A stretch of DNA of 64,000 bases from Alteromonadaceae bacterium M269. GTDB lineage: Bacteria; Pseudomonadota; Gammaproteobacteria; Enterobacterales; Alteromonadaceae. Both the position numbers and the translations under genes were made by a program. The notes beneath the pieces are model-generated. The model did no database searches. It saw only the letters and a list, made by a program, of their open reading frames with translations, and was not told the DNA's origin. Positions within the stretch are counted from its first letter, which is position 1, and each line of letters starts with the position of its first letter. Positions 18,457 to 27,758 of this stretch are shown here, piece by piece. The stretch is from contig SMNZ01000003.1 in assembly GCA_004353515.1 (NCBI GenBank), positions 434,001-498,000 of the forward strand. The letters are read 5' to 3'.

Positions 18457-19077
18457 ATGGCGCAAGGGCAAATTCATAAATCGATAAAATGGCGTGCTGT
18501 CTTCACAGAATCTGCATTTATCGGAGCAAGTATTATTTTAGCCTTTGCATTGCAAGATTGGGATGAAGGTCAGGATATTGAAGAGCGCACACTTATTGCT
18601 CTTTGTAATGTTAAGCAGGAACTCGCGTTTAATCGGACGCTGCTTAAACAAGACTATATTCCTCGCCAGAAAGGTATGTTGGCTGTTATCAAGGGAGCGA
18701 TCGCTTCTTTGGAAAGCCAGGCTGAGCAAGAAATTCCGCAAACTAATCTTGAACAAATGCTCTTACAAGAGTCGTTAAGGTACTCGGCTTGGACCTTAGC
18801 GGGGGAGTCGGGTTACCTTTTGCACGCTAATTTCGAACTTGCGACCGATATAGGTGCTTTGTTTGATTATCAGGAAGACAGGTATCAATCTATCGTCGTA
18901 CGGATAAACGATGCTGTTTATAACCGCAGCAGAGAGTTAAGAGATAACCCAGCCGACTATTATGTATCCCTTAATGAGTTGGTGACCGAATGGATTTCTC
19001 AAACAAACTATTTGGAACAAAAATACGAGTCTTTGTTCGCCAGAACAGATTTCGTTGAGCTTGCGTGCCAAGAATAA
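18457..19077 (+). CDS. Hypothetical protein with one N-terminal membrane segment
   Basis: This 206-residue protein is not recognised. After a short basic N-terminus (HKSIKWRAVF) there is one hydrophobic stretch, residues ~16-30 (FIGASIILAFALQDW). The rest is helical and charged (EERTLIALCNVKQELAFNRTLL ...), resembling membrane-anchored proteins with a periplasmic or cytoplasmic coiled-coil body. It stands alone. A GAGAGC-ATTA-GCTCTC hairpin at 19084-19099 after the stop is a likely terminator. It is the first gene right of the integrase. Confidence 0.6.
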   Translation: MAQGQIHKSIKWRAVFTESAFIGASIILAFALQDWDEGQDIEERTLIALCNVKQELAFNRTLLKQDYIPRQKGMLAVIKGAIASLESQAEQEIPQTNLEQMLLQESLRYSAWTLAGESGYLLHANFELATDIGALFDYQEDRYQSIVVRINDAVYNRSRELRDNPADYYVSLNELVTEWISQTNYLEQKYESLFARTDFVELACQE

Positions 19078-19281
19078 TTGATTGAGAGCATTAGCTCTCT
19101 ATCCAATCAGGCTATTGTCTATTCACCTGTCTGATAGTCCTTCTTAAGTTCGGCAATTCTTAGCCGAATAACCTTCAATTGTTGTTGTCGATTGAAGTAG
19201 TAATTCATTTTATTTTGCGTGAAGATAGCCAAGCATTCAGGCTTGACCAATCTAACTATTTTTAATCTCGGAACGATTCAA

Positions 19282-19791
19282 ATGATCAGAAGCACTCTTT
19301 TTCTACTAGCCCTTATTTTAACCAGCCAAGTACAGGCGCAAACTCCTACTGAGTTGCAAAGGGATATCGATAAAACGGTTTGGAAACACTTTAAGCAGGC
19401 TTTTGAGAGTTCAGATGGAAAAGCGTTAAATGACACCTATGCTGATGACGTACTGAGGGTGACTCCTGCAGGAATAGATACAGCGGGTGTCTTTAAAACC
19501 GATAACTTAAAGAGCTTTGAACAAAGCCGAGGCGCAAACTCTAAAATCTCTCTCGACTTCTGGTTTGATAGCCGTCATACCAATGCAACTACTTCTTATG
19601 AAGTTGGATTTTTCAGAATCACTTTCACAGATGGTGATGGCAATGCTAATCACAACTACGGCCAATTTCATATCGTTCTTAAAAAGATTAATGGGCAATG
19701 GAAAATTACTCAGGACTGGGATACAACAATGCTTAATGGTAAAGAAATCACCGCAGAAGATTTTGCTAGAAAAAGCCCTGCGGAGTTTTAA
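19282..19791 (+). CDS. Secreted SnoaL/DUF4440-like (NTF2 fold) protein
   Basis: The 169-residue product has a signal peptide (MIRSTLFLLALILTSQVQA, cleaved before QTPTEL). It is followed by an NTF2-like body: a helix with DKTVWKHFKQAFESSDGKAL, YADDVLRVTP, and strands ending NGQWKITQDWDT. This outline fits the DUF4440/SnoaL-like family, small pocket proteins of varied or unknown activity. The start at 19282 gives a clean signal peptide; an upstream in-frame ATG at 19219 would bury it. It lies 43 bases before the M20 amidohydrolase and the two may share a transcript. Confidence 0.75.
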   Translation: MIRSTLFLLALILTSQVQAQTPTELQRDIDKTVWKHFKQAFESSDGKALNDTYADDVLRVTPAGIDTAGVFKTDNLKSFEQSRGANSKISLDFWFDSRHTNATTSYEVGFFRITFTDGDGNANHNYGQFHIVLKKINGQWKITQDWDTTMLNGKEITAEDFARKSPAEF

Positions 19792-19834
19792 TTTTTAACA
19801 CCTGGCATCACTATTTAAAGACATTCGGAGAAGC

Positions 19835-21142
19835 ATGATGTTTAACAAAAACTTTATCGGTGCTTTATTGATTGGAACTGTGAGTTTTAACCTTGGTGCG
19901 CAAGATTTACCAAAAGCGTCACCTGACAGAATGCAAAGTCGAATAGAAAAACTTTCTGAGTATGGCAGGAATAGTGATGGTGGTGTCGATCGCGTAGCTT
20001 ATTCAAAAGCAGATATCGAAGGTCGAGTTTACATTATGAGCTTGATGCGATCACAAGGACTGGAAAATATACGGATTGATGTGGGCGGCAATATTATCGG
20101 CCGACGATCGGGATCTGATCCTAATGCTAAGCCGATCATGGTTGGCTCTCATATTGATAGTGTTCCTGGTGGTGGTAATTACGATGGTGACGTCGGTGTT
20201 ATAGCTAACCTGGAAGTTATCGATTTAATGAACGCTTCTAACATCCGAACTAAATCACCTGTTGATGTAGTTGTCTTCTCTAATGAAGAAGGAGGATTAG
20301 TCGGTAGCCTAGCGATGACGGGTAAACTTAAACCCGAGACGCTTGATGTTATGAGTCACTCAGGGCTAACGATTGGTGAGGGTACTCGTGCTATAGGCGG
20401 TGATCCTGACAATATTCTGGATGATGCGATTGCTCCGGGCATCTTGAAAGCCTTTATTGAGTTGCATATTGAGCAGGGCGCTTTTCTGGATGAAGAGGAT
20501 ATCGATATTGGTGTTGTCGAGGGCATCGTAGGTATTAATTGGTGGGATATCACCATCCAAGGTGTGGCTAATCATGGTGGAACGACACCAATGAATCGTC
20601 GCCAGGATGCCATGGTTGCTGCGGCCCATTTAACCCTGGCTATCAATGAAATTGCAAACGAACTTGAAGGTCGGCAAGTCGCTACTGTTGGTCGTATCCA
20701 GGCTTTCCCAGGAGCACCTAATGTGATTCCAGGTAAAGTCGTGATGAGTTTGGAAGTGCGTGATCTTGAACAAGAAAAGATGGATAGAGTTTTCTCATTA
20801 GTTGAAGCGAGAGCTAAGGATATTGCTAGAAAGACTGGAACAACGATCAACTTTGAATTTATTGATGTTGCCTCGCACCCTGCGCCAACAGATAAGCGTA
20901 TGCGTAGCATCATTGCTAAAGCAGCAAAAGAAGCAGGATACAGTTACAAGCTTATGCCATCAGGCGCTGGTCATGACGCCCAAGACATGGTTTCTATTGC
21001 ACCGACAGGCATGATTTTTGTGCCTTCTAAAGGTGGGATTAGCCACAGTCCCAAAGAGTACACATCACCAGATGAAATGGCTAAAGGTGCAGATGTGTTG
21101 TTACGCGCAATATTGGAAATTGATAAACAGAAGCTGGACTAG
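19835..21142 (+). CDS. Exported M20-family amidohydrolase (hydantoinase/carbamoylase type)
   Basis: This 435-residue zinc hydrolase belongs to the M20 branch containing N-carbamoyl-amino-acid hydrolase, beta-ureidopropionase and allantoate amidohydrolase. Metal-site motifs are clear: VGSHIDSVPGGGNYDGDVG near 107-125 and FSNEEGG near 148, plus the family signature HIEQGAFLDEE near 211. The dimerisation (lid) domain lies at about 235-350. Residues 1-22 look like a signal peptide ending LGAQ, which would place the enzyme in the periplasm; many relatives are cytoplasmic. The exact substrate cannot be told from sequence. A metallophosphoesterase gene follows 12 bases later. Confidence 0.85.
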   Translation: MMFNKNFIGALLIGTVSFNLGAQDLPKASPDRMQSRIEKLSEYGRNSDGGVDRVAYSKADIEGRVYIMSLMRSQGLENIRIDVGGNIIGRRSGSDPNAKPIMVGSHIDSVPGGGNYDGDVGVIANLEVIDLMNASNIRTKSPVDVVVFSNEEGGLVGSLAMTGKLKPETLDVMSHSGLTIGEGTRAIGGDPDNILDDAIAPGILKAFIELHIEQGAFLDEEDIDIGVVEGIVGINWWDITIQGVANHGGTTPMNRRQDAMVAAAHLTLAINEIANELEGRQVATVGRIQAFPGAPNVIPGKVVMSLEVRDLEQEKMDRVFSLVEARAKDIARKTGTTINFEFIDVASHPAPTDKRMRSIIAKAAKEAGYSYKLMPSGAGHDAQDMVSIAPTGMIFVPSKGGISHSPKEYTSPDEMAKGADVLLRAILEIDKQKLD

Positions 21143-21154
21143 AATCATTTTTAC

Positions 21155-21901
21155 ATGAAATTACACCTTTTAAGTGATCTGCATATCGAATTTGAGGATT
21201 ACCGCAATTCAATTCCTGACAGTGATGCTGTTGTTTTGGCTGGCGATATCCATACCAAGCACTCTGGTGTTAAATGGGCTATAGAAAATATTAAGCATAT
21301 TCCTGTCATCTATGTACTAGGGAATCATGAATACTATGGCAAGACATATCCCAAATTAGCAGGGCAACTCAAGACTCTGGCAGAAGGGACTAACGTACAT
21401 GTATTAGAAAATGATGTGCTAACTTTAGATGGCGTTAATTTCCTAGGTTGTACGTTATGGACTGATTTTGAGTTGCTAGGAGATCCTCGAATAGCTGGTT
21501 ATAAGTGCCAGCAAGTTATGAATGACTACAAGAAAATTAAAAGGCTACCTAATTACTCTAAGATTCGGTCTATTGATGTTGCCGTTATTCACAAGCGCTC
21601 CCGTAAGTGGCTGGAAGAAAACTTGGTTAAATTGCAAGGGCAAAAAAATGTTGTTGTAACTCACCATGCGCCATCTATCCAGTCAATCCCGGCATCGAAA
21701 CATGGTGATATACACGCATCGGCCTATGCCTCTAATTTAGAGGAAGTTATTGTTAAATATGAACCAGCAGCTTGGCTACATGGACACCTTCACAATTCTA
21801 GTGATTACCGGATAAATAATTGTCGAGTACTCGCTAACCCTCGTGGTTATGTGAACGAGAACAACCCAGTCTTTGATTCTGAATTGGTGTTCGAAATCTA
21901 G
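21155..21901 (+). CDS. Metallophosphoesterase
   Basis: This 248-residue calcineurin-like phosphoesterase carries all the metal-binding blocks: SDLHIEF (7-13), LAGDIH (29-34), GNHEYYG (56-62), VTHHAPS near 168, and HGHLHNS near 209. It is cytoplasmic (no signal peptide). The start is 12 bases after the M20 gene, so the two are probably one operon. Substrate could be a phosphodiester or pyrophosphate. After the stop, an 8-bp inverted repeat (AATTTGCA 21937-21944, TGCAAATT 21963-21970) may be a weak terminator. Confidence 0.85.
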   Translation: MKLHLLSDLHIEFEDYRNSIPDSDAVVLAGDIHTKHSGVKWAIENIKHIPVIYVLGNHEYYGKTYPKLAGQLKTLAEGTNVHVLENDVLTLDGVNFLGCTLWTDFELLGDPRIAGYKCQQVMNDYKKIKRLPNYSKIRSIDVAVIHKRSRKWLEENLVKLQGQKNVVVTHHAPSIQSIPASKHGDIHASAYASNLEEVIVKYEPAAWLHGHLHNSSDYRINNCRVLANPRGYVNENNPVFDSELVFEI

Positions 21902-22133
21902 CATTTCTAATTAGCGTCTTAGAAAGAGTGACTGTTAATTTGCAACTTAACCTGCAAAAAGATGCAAATTGCGAGGCGCAAGCCTGACTATCTATTGTCA
22001 TTTTTAGTCGTCTGTAAAACCAGTAACTCTATGTTTTTAATCTACTTTATTTGATGGTTTGAGCTAAATAGCAATATGGCTCGCTTTTTGAAGAGTTGTT
22101 TATAAGCGAACAACTTTGATAGAGGAAGAGCCA

Positions 22134-22925
22134 ATGAAGCAATTAATACAACGCATGGCTTGGTGCCTAGTTATTACGAGTTTTTGCACTTTTTCCCAGG
22201 CAGGGGTTATTGACTTTGAGTCAACCGCTACCGGGTCGACTCCGGACGACAACTCACTTATAGGTTTAAATGAGTGGTTTAAAGCTGGTGGAGTATTTGT
22301 TCGATTTGGCTTTGATTCTGACCATGACGGCGTAATCGATCAAAGTGCTGTCTTTGAGCAAGCTAACAATACAGATAATGGCGGAGACACTGGGTTTTGG
22401 GGAACCAGTGGAGCAAAAGATGTTGCTGCGTCGGGTTATCAATCTTTACTCGGTAACTTCTTTTTAAGGCAAAGTAAGCCATATAAGCCTTTTGGTGTAT
22501 TCACTATTTTGTATGACTCTATTCATCCTGTGACTGCCGCATCTGGAGAAATCTGGGATATTGATGGTCGTAAAACCAAGACAGAGCAGTTTTTGGTGCA
22601 GGCTTTTAACGGCGAAACTTTGCTCGCTTCTCTAACTTCTCCTTTGGGAAACAATAAAAAGCTAAACGGTAAGCCTTGGACATTTGGTTTTAGTGGGTTG
22701 AGTGATATCACTAAGCTGGAAATTACTTTTATCGGAAGCAAAACAAAAGGTATTGGGCTTGCGTTTAACAATTTCTCTCCAGTTGAAGATATTTCTCAAG
22801 CCAGTCGATACGTCCCTGAGCCAGAAAGCATCATTCTCTTCATTGCAGGAATATTGGGGATTGCATCTTCAGTTTTCGATAAACGTTTCTTTAGAGCGAT
22901 TCGATATATTCTTAAGTTGAAGTAA
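22134..22925 (+). CDS. PEP-CTERM sorting-domain protein
   Basis: This 263-residue secreted protein has a signal peptide (residues 1-22, ending FSQAG) and a C-terminal PEP-CTERM tail: VPEPESIILFIAGILGIASS followed by a basic end. Such tails are recognised by exosortase (EpsH/XrtA) for sorting to the cell surface. A DSDHDGVIDQS segment near residue 62 looks like a calcium-binding loop. The body is a beta-sandwich-type sequence with no enzyme motif. No exosortase is in the window. The ATG at 22134 has GAGGAAGAG upstream and is preferred over an upstream in-frame start. Confidence 0.8.
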   Translation: MKQLIQRMAWCLVITSFCTFSQAGVIDFESTATGSTPDDNSLIGLNEWFKAGGVFVRFGFDSDHDGVIDQSAVFEQANNTDNGGDTGFWGTSGAKDVAASGYQSLLGNFFLRQSKPYKPFGVFTILYDSIHPVTAASGEIWDIDGRKTKTEQFLVQAFNGETLLASLTSPLGNNKKLNGKPWTFGFSGLSDITKLEITFIGSKTKGIGLAFNNFSPVEDISQASRYVPEPESIILFIAGILGIASSVFDKRFFRAIRYILKLK

Positions 22926-23031
22926 TTCGAGAACCTAGGTGCTCACTAAATGTGATACTTTTTTATGCCTGCTAATGATGTATGATTAGGCTAATTTAAT
23001 TTTAGGAAATAAGCATAGGGACGGTGCAGTC

Positions 23032-24258
23032 ATGTCTAATCGCTATCTGACCTTGGATTTATTGCGAGGGGTCGCAGTTCTAGGTCTTCCCACTATGAAT
23101 ATGTTGAGTTTTGCTATGCCAGTTGCGGCATATCTCAACCCGACGGTTTATGGAAATCACGATTTTTTAAATCACTTTTTATTTGCTTTCTTTAATTTAT
23201 TCGCAGACCAAAAATTTATGGGGCTGTTCACCTTATTGTTTGGCGCAGGCATTGTGCTGCTTGCCGAGAAAAGAGCTGAGAAAGACCAAAAGGTTGGCTG
23301 GGGACATTACTCTCGAATGTTCTGGTTGCTTGTTATTGGATGGCTTCATTCCTTTTTTATATGGGAAAATGATGTTCTTACTCTTTACGCTATGATAGGT
23401 GCGTTGGTGTACCCGATACATAAACTATCTACAAAAACTGTTTTAAGTATCTCAGTTGTGAGCTTGTTGATTGCCGCTTATTTTTTTCAGTTTCCTAACC
23501 TTGATCACGAACAGTTGGAAAGCGAGAATAATGAAACGCCATTTTGGATTTATTCACCATCTGACGAACAAATAGAGCAAGATATTGCCGAAAAGCGAGG
23601 CTCATACTCAGAAGTGATGCAAAGTGCTCGACGTGCTTATTACGAGCCTTTAAGCGATGAGGTGAGTGATGAGGAGGAGCTTCTGGCTTCTTTTAGTTAT
23701 GCTTTAATGGCTAAAACTTTTGGGATGATGTGTCTTGGCATTGCTCTGTATAAATCGGGTTTTCTCTTGGCTTCTTGGTCGCGGCGCCGTTATCAAATCA
23801 TTATGAAGTTAGCTCTTGCGATTGGATTTTCTCTTTCGATATTCGGCCTGGCTTGGAATTACTCTCACAGTTGGAATATTGGTGCCTATTTTTCTGTTGG
23901 GATAGCAGCTTCGTCTGTTGGGGCAATATTTACCACTCTCGGGTATGCGGCGGTTGTCGTTCTGATTGTTCAAAAAGGGTTGATGCAGAACATGGTTGAG
24001 CGGCTTTCGAAAGTAGGGCAAATGGCGATGACCAACTACCTAATGCAATCCGTAATCTGTGGGTTTATTTTTTATGGTTACGGACTTGGGCTGTTTGGCT
24101 CAGTGTCTCGATTAGGACTTATTCCGATTATTTTGTCTTTGTGGGTATTTCAGATTTACTTTTCTAACTGGTGGTTGAAGAGGTTTACTCAAGGGCCAAT
24201 GGAATGGTTGTGGCGTGGTTTGAGTTATTACTCTTTCCGGTCAATGATAAGGCGTTAG
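23032..24258 (+). CDS. DUF418 (YeiB-like) membrane protein
   Basis: This 408-residue integral membrane protein begins with RYLTLDLLRGVAVLGLPTMN, the acyltransferase-3-like opening of the YeiB/DUF418 family, and carries the GLFTLLFGAG motif near 64. It has about nine or ten membrane segments. A hydrophilic loop lies at 155-225. The C-terminal DUF418 region has MTNYLMQSVICGFIFYGYG, FSNWWLKRFTQGPMEWLWR and LSYY, all typical. The role of the family is unclear; some members are suspected transporters. It is a single gene closed by a hairpin at 24270-24295. Confidence 0.85.
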   Translation: MSNRYLTLDLLRGVAVLGLPTMNMLSFAMPVAAYLNPTVYGNHDFLNHFLFAFFNLFADQKFMGLFTLLFGAGIVLLAEKRAEKDQKVGWGHYSRMFWLLVIGWLHSFFIWENDVLTLYAMIGALVYPIHKLSTKTVLSISVVSLLIAAYFFQFPNLDHEQLESENNETPFWIYSPSDEQIEQDIAEKRGSYSEVMQSARRAYYEPLSDEVSDEEELLASFSYALMAKTFGMMCLGIALYKSGFLLASWSRRRYQIIMKLALAIGFSLSIFGLAWNYSHSWNIGAYFSVGIAASSVGAIFTTLGYAAVVVLIVQKGLMQNMVERLSKVGQMAMTNYLMQSVICGFIFYGYGLGLFGSVSRLGLIPIILSLWVFQIYFSNWWLKRFTQGPMEWLWRGLSYYSFRSMIRR

Positions 24259-24269
24259 TGTTTTAACTC

Positions 24270-24295
24270 TTGCGGAGCGTTTTTACGCTCCGCAA
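24270..24295. terminator. Hairpin between convergent genes
   Basis: TTGCGGAGCG (24270-24279) pairs perfectly with CGCTCCGCAA (24286-24295) around a six-base loop. It sits between the convergent DUF418 and MDR genes and can serve both; the T-run on either side is short. Confidence 0.7.
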
Positions 24296-24315
24296 TGTAA
24301 AGTCGCAGAGTGACC

Positions 24316-25305
24316 TTAAATAGTAACTACGACTTTCCCAAGCGCTTTGCCGCTGGAAAGCAAATCATGGGCTTTGCCTACTTCTTCGAGAGCGAACTCA
24401 TGCTCATCGACAACAGGTGTTAAGTTACCTGCATCTACGATTTCCGCAATCTTCGTTAATATCTCTGCGTGTTCTTCACGTTTGTGATTATGCAACATAG
24501 GTATCAGCATAAATACAACGTGCAACGACAAGCCCTTGAAGTGCGCCACTGTTAAATCCATTTCGACCATAGATACAGTGGCTGCTATTTGTCCATTAAG
24601 TGCTGCTGCTTCAAATGAATTGGCAATGTTTGGACCGCCAACAGAGTCAAAGACAACATCAAACCCTTGACCACTGGTGTGTTCTTGCACGTAATCCTGA
24701 ACAGTACTGGTTTTGTAATTAATCGGTGTTGCGCCTAGCTTTTCAATGAGTGCTAGCTGTGTGTCACCACCACCCGTTGAGTAAACGTCTGCGCCGAAGG
24801 CTTTAGCTAACTGAAGAGCAACGTGACCAACACCGCCTGAACCGCCGTGAACCAGAACTTTTTGTCCCTGAGTGACCCCAGCTCTGACTAAGCCTTCGTA
24901 GGCTGTAATTCCTACCAAAGGAAGTGCTGCCGCTTCGCGCATTGATATGGTTTTAGGCTTAAGAGCGACTAGCTTGGCATCAGCTAACATGTATTCTGCC
25001 AGAGCGCCCTGTAAGTCTGCTAAGCCGCCTGCGCAACCATAAACTTCGTCTCCGATAGAAAACTGGGTAACACTTTCACCCACTGCTTCTATTGTTCCAG
25101 CGAAATCCATACCTAAAACCGAAGGAAGTGGCGGTGTTAATGGTGCTAAATCTGGCCCCATTTGGCGAAGCATGGTGTCTACTGTATTGACGCTAGTTGC
25201 GGCTACTTTAACCAATACGTGGCCTGCTTTTACTTCTGGTTTCGCTAGTTCTGCGCTTTCAAAAACATCACTGCTGCCGTGAGATTTGATGATCATGGCT
25301 TTCAT
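24316..25305 (-). CDS. Zinc-type/quinone oxidoreductase of the MDR superfamily
   Basis: This 329-residue medium-chain dehydrogenase/reductase has the GroES-like N-terminal domain and the Rossmann NAD(P)H domain with VHGGSGGVGHVALQLAK near 148. Structural and catalytic zinc Cys sets are absent, so it is a quinone-oxidoreductase-type enzyme. A start at 25305 is chosen because GAGGAACC lies just upstream; a frame extension to 25428 would overlap the divergent regulator. It is divergent from a LysR gene, the likely regulator. Substrates of this group include quinones and enones. Confidence 0.85.
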   Translation of the reverse strand: MKAMIIKSHGSSDVFESAELAKPEVKAGHVLVKVAATSVNTVDTMLRQMGPDLAPLTPPLPSVLGMDFAGTIEAVGESVTQFSIGDEVYGCAGGLADLQGALAEYMLADAKLVALKPKTISMREAAALPLVGITAYEGLVRAGVTQGQKVLVHGGSGGVGHVALQLAKAFGADVYSTGGGDTQLALIEKLGATPINYKTSTVQDYVQEHTSGQGFDVVFDSVGGPNIANSFEAAALNGQIAATVSMVEMDLTVAHFKGLSLHVVFMLIPMLHNHKREEHAEILTKIAEIVDAGNLTPVVDEHEFALEEVGKAHDLLSSGKALGKVVVTI

Positions 25306-25413
25306 TTTTGGTTCCTCATTGAATTTGTGTGAACGCAGTATATTTCTATTGTATCTGTATGATAATGTGGCTAAATAGATAATCAGTTTTAAGATTTTGT
25401 TGATAATAAGTTT

Positions 25414-26322
25414 ATGAATATTGAACACTTAAAGTTGTTTGTACGTGTAGCCGCCACTAACAACATTAGCCTGGCTGGTAAGGAATTTGGCTTGTCTGCA
25501 GCAGTGTCTAGTGCACATATCAATAAGTTGGAAGAAAGCCTGAGTGTTCGTTTAGTGCATAGAACAACGAGAAGAGTGTCGCTCACTGAAGAAGGGGAAG
25601 CTTTTCTTCCGCACGCACAGGATGTTTTGGAACACATAGAAGCCGCTAGAGCATCGGTAGGAGATGGGCATGAATTCCCTAAAGGAAACATGCGCGTTAC
25701 TGCACCTGCATCATTTGGGCGTATGCATGTCTTGCCTGCGTTGGACGCATTTTTTAATAAATACCCGGATTTGACGGTGGATTTGTATTTAAGTGATCGA
25801 ATTATCGATTTAGTTGAAGGTGGATTTGATGTGGCAATTAGAGATGCCTCATTAAACGACTCAACATTGATTGCTCGAAAGTTAACTTCCGACAGGCGAG
25901 TTTTATGCGCGTCCCCTGATTATTTAGCAAAGTATGGCGAACCTAAAACGCCGGAGGACTTAAAAAAACATCGCTGTGTTAATTTTATGGGATTAGAAAC
26001 CTGGGCCTTAGAGACACCTAAAGGCCCGGTTAATATTAAGACGAAAAGTCAGTTTCGCACAGACAACGGTGAAGCCGCTCGTGATGCTTGTGTTAACGGG
26101 ATAGGGATTACATTGAGCTCAACCTGGTGCTGTTATCAGCATATCCAAAAGGGAGAGCTTGTTCCTATATTGAATGATTATCCGCTAATCTCCGGCACCG
26201 ACATTTGGGCTGTATATCCAAGCTCTCGACTATTAGCACCTAAAGTGAGAGCTTTTATCGACTACTTTTCAGAATGCTTCTCTGGTGACCTTCCATATTG
26301 GGAAAAGGACATTCAACAATAA
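25414..26322 (+). CDS. LysR-family transcriptional regulator
   Basis: This 302-residue regulator has an N-terminal winged helix (LKLFVRVAATNNISLAGKEF, then LSAAVSSAHINKLEESLSVR) and a C-terminal LysR substrate domain from residue ~90 (GNMRVTAPASFG). The subgroup with MRVTAPASFG and an RTDNGEAARDACVNGIGI segment resembles DsdC/AaeR-type LysR proteins. It is divergent from the quinone oxidoreductase, so it probably controls that gene and itself from the 108-base gap. The effector is unknown. Confidence 0.9.
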   Translation: MNIEHLKLFVRVAATNNISLAGKEFGLSAAVSSAHINKLEESLSVRLVHRTTRRVSLTEEGEAFLPHAQDVLEHIEAARASVGDGHEFPKGNMRVTAPASFGRMHVLPALDAFFNKYPDLTVDLYLSDRIIDLVEGGFDVAIRDASLNDSTLIARKLTSDRRVLCASPDYLAKYGEPKTPEDLKKHRCVNFMGLETWALETPKGPVNIKTKSQFRTDNGEAARDACVNGIGITLSSTWCCYQHIQKGELVPILNDYPLISGTDIWAVYPSSRLLAPKVRAFIDYFSECFSGDLPYWEKDIQQ

Positions 26323-26347
26323 AACTTTCTTATTGTACTAAGAACTT

Positions 26348-26599
26348 TTAGTCGGTTCTCTTAGAAGCAAGCAACTGTTGATAGAGTGTATCTTTTAGCT
26401 GTGCTCGTTGTTGCTTTTTGTGATGCATGGCGTCGTCGCCTATCGGAGCATTGTCTAACTCAAGTCTTCTGATCTCTTCATCTAATGAGTGATAGCGTTG
26501 AGCTTCTTGCGCGAAATTTGGGTTTTCGCTAATGAGCTTCTTTATCGTAGTCTCGTATTCTGGAAAGTCGTGGACTAATGAATGGTCTTCACCGAGCAT
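26348..26599 (-). CDS. YdcH/DUF465 family small protein
   Basis: This 83-residue helical protein has the features of the DUF465 (YdcH-like) family: an N-terminal HSLVHDFPEYETTIKKL, then ENPNFAQEAQRYHSLDEEIRRLE and a C-terminal KKQQRAQLKDTLYQQL helix. It should form a coiled-coil hairpin. The cell role is unknown. AGGAGTATT precedes the ATG at 26599. It is convergent with the LysR gene, separated by only about 25 bases. Confidence 0.85.
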   Translation of the reverse strand: MLGEDHSLVHDFPEYETTIKKLISENPNFAQEAQRYHSLDEEIRRLELDNAPIGDDAMHHKKQQRAQLKDTLYQQLLASKRTD

Positions 26600-26842
26600 A
26601 AATACTCCTTAGTGTTGATTGATTTATTTCCGAAACAATCTAGCACCGTCTTCTCTTCTTTATAACGCTCTCAAAATTGAAAAGTGTTTCATCAAAATAT
26701 TGATAATCACTCCTTCTATTATCAATGAAATCGAAAAACTGATTCCTTTTTATGCTCAATTATAAAACTTTATCAAGAGACTTATGATGCTGTTCAACGT
26801 GATACGAGTTAATCAACAAACATAAGAACAGAGGAAAATATT

Positions 26843-27691
26843 ATGGTGTATGAAGGTTTTACCACATTTAATACCGTGGCTAATAGCGGCGTACTTGAAG
26901 TGACATTTGACTACCCACCAGTGAATGTTCAAGGGCTGCCTATGCTCGCTGACCTGAACATGCTTGCTCAGAAGTTAGAAGCTGATTCGAGCATTAAGGT
27001 TGTTGTTTTTCAGTCGGCGCATCCAGAGATTTTTGTGTGTCATGCAGATACTAACTTTTTGAAGGATATGTCTGGTAAAGCAGTGTCCCGAGATGAGGTT
27101 GAGCTGCTTGATTTGCAAGTTGTGTTGGAGCGAATAAGCAAGTTACCGCAAGCAACCATTGCCAAGATAGAAGGCTTTGCCCGTGGTGGAGGGCATGAGT
27201 TTGCGCTGGCTTGTGATATGCGTTTTGCCGCTCGTGGTAAGGCTAAATTTATGCAAATGGAAGTGGGCATGGGAATTCTTCCTTGTGGTGGAGGCGCTTC
27301 ACGCATGGCTCGTCAAGTTGGACTTGGAAGAGCACTAGAAATTGTTCTGGGCGCAAGGGATTTCGATGCGGATGAGGCAGAGGCTTATGGCACTGTTAAT
27401 CGAGCGTTAGATGCTGACGAAATAGGTCCTTTTGTTGACGCCCTGGCCCAACGTATTGCTCTTTGGCCTTCTGAATCAATCAACGCGACTAAACAAGCTG
27501 TATACGAGTCGATTGATCTTCCAATTAAGGACGCACTTCGAGCGGAAGCTTACTGGTTATATCAAGCGACAAGTCAAACTCCTGCATTAAAACGCTTTCA
27601 ATGGGCAGATGAACAAGGAGCTCAGTTTGACATGAATAATCAGCGTATTTGGCCAGATATGTTGGTCAGCATACAAGACATCAAAGACTAA
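26843..27691 (+). CDS. Enoyl-CoA hydratase/isomerase family protein
   Basis: This 282-residue crotonase-fold protein has the oxyanion-hole segment KIEGFARGGGHEFALACDMRF near 110-130 and the later MEVGMGILPCGGGASRMARQVG near 139-160, with a Glu in the first position. Family activities include hydration, isomerisation or hydrolysis of acyl-CoA thioesters. A C-terminal helical region (ALRAEAYWLYQATSQTPALKR) ends the fold. It is the first gene of a three-gene run with an LLM-class oxidoreductase and an SDR. That combination hints at modification of a small organic substrate, but no pathway can be named. Confidence 0.85.
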   Translation: MVYEGFTTFNTVANSGVLEVTFDYPPVNVQGLPMLADLNMLAQKLEADSSIKVVVFQSAHPEIFVCHADTNFLKDMSGKAVSRDEVELLDLQVVLERISKLPQATIAKIEGFARGGGHEFALACDMRFAARGKAKFMQMEVGMGILPCGGGASRMARQVGLGRALEIVLGARDFDADEAEAYGTVNRALDADEIGPFVDALAQRIALWPSESINATKQAVYESIDLPIKDALRAEAYWLYQATSQTPALKRFQWADEQGAQFDMNNQRIWPDMLVSIQDIKD

Positions 27692-27758
27692 TTATCTAGA
27701 TTCAACAGAGATATGAGGCAAGCTAGTTTTCTGGCTTGTCTTGATTTGAGGCGATGCC

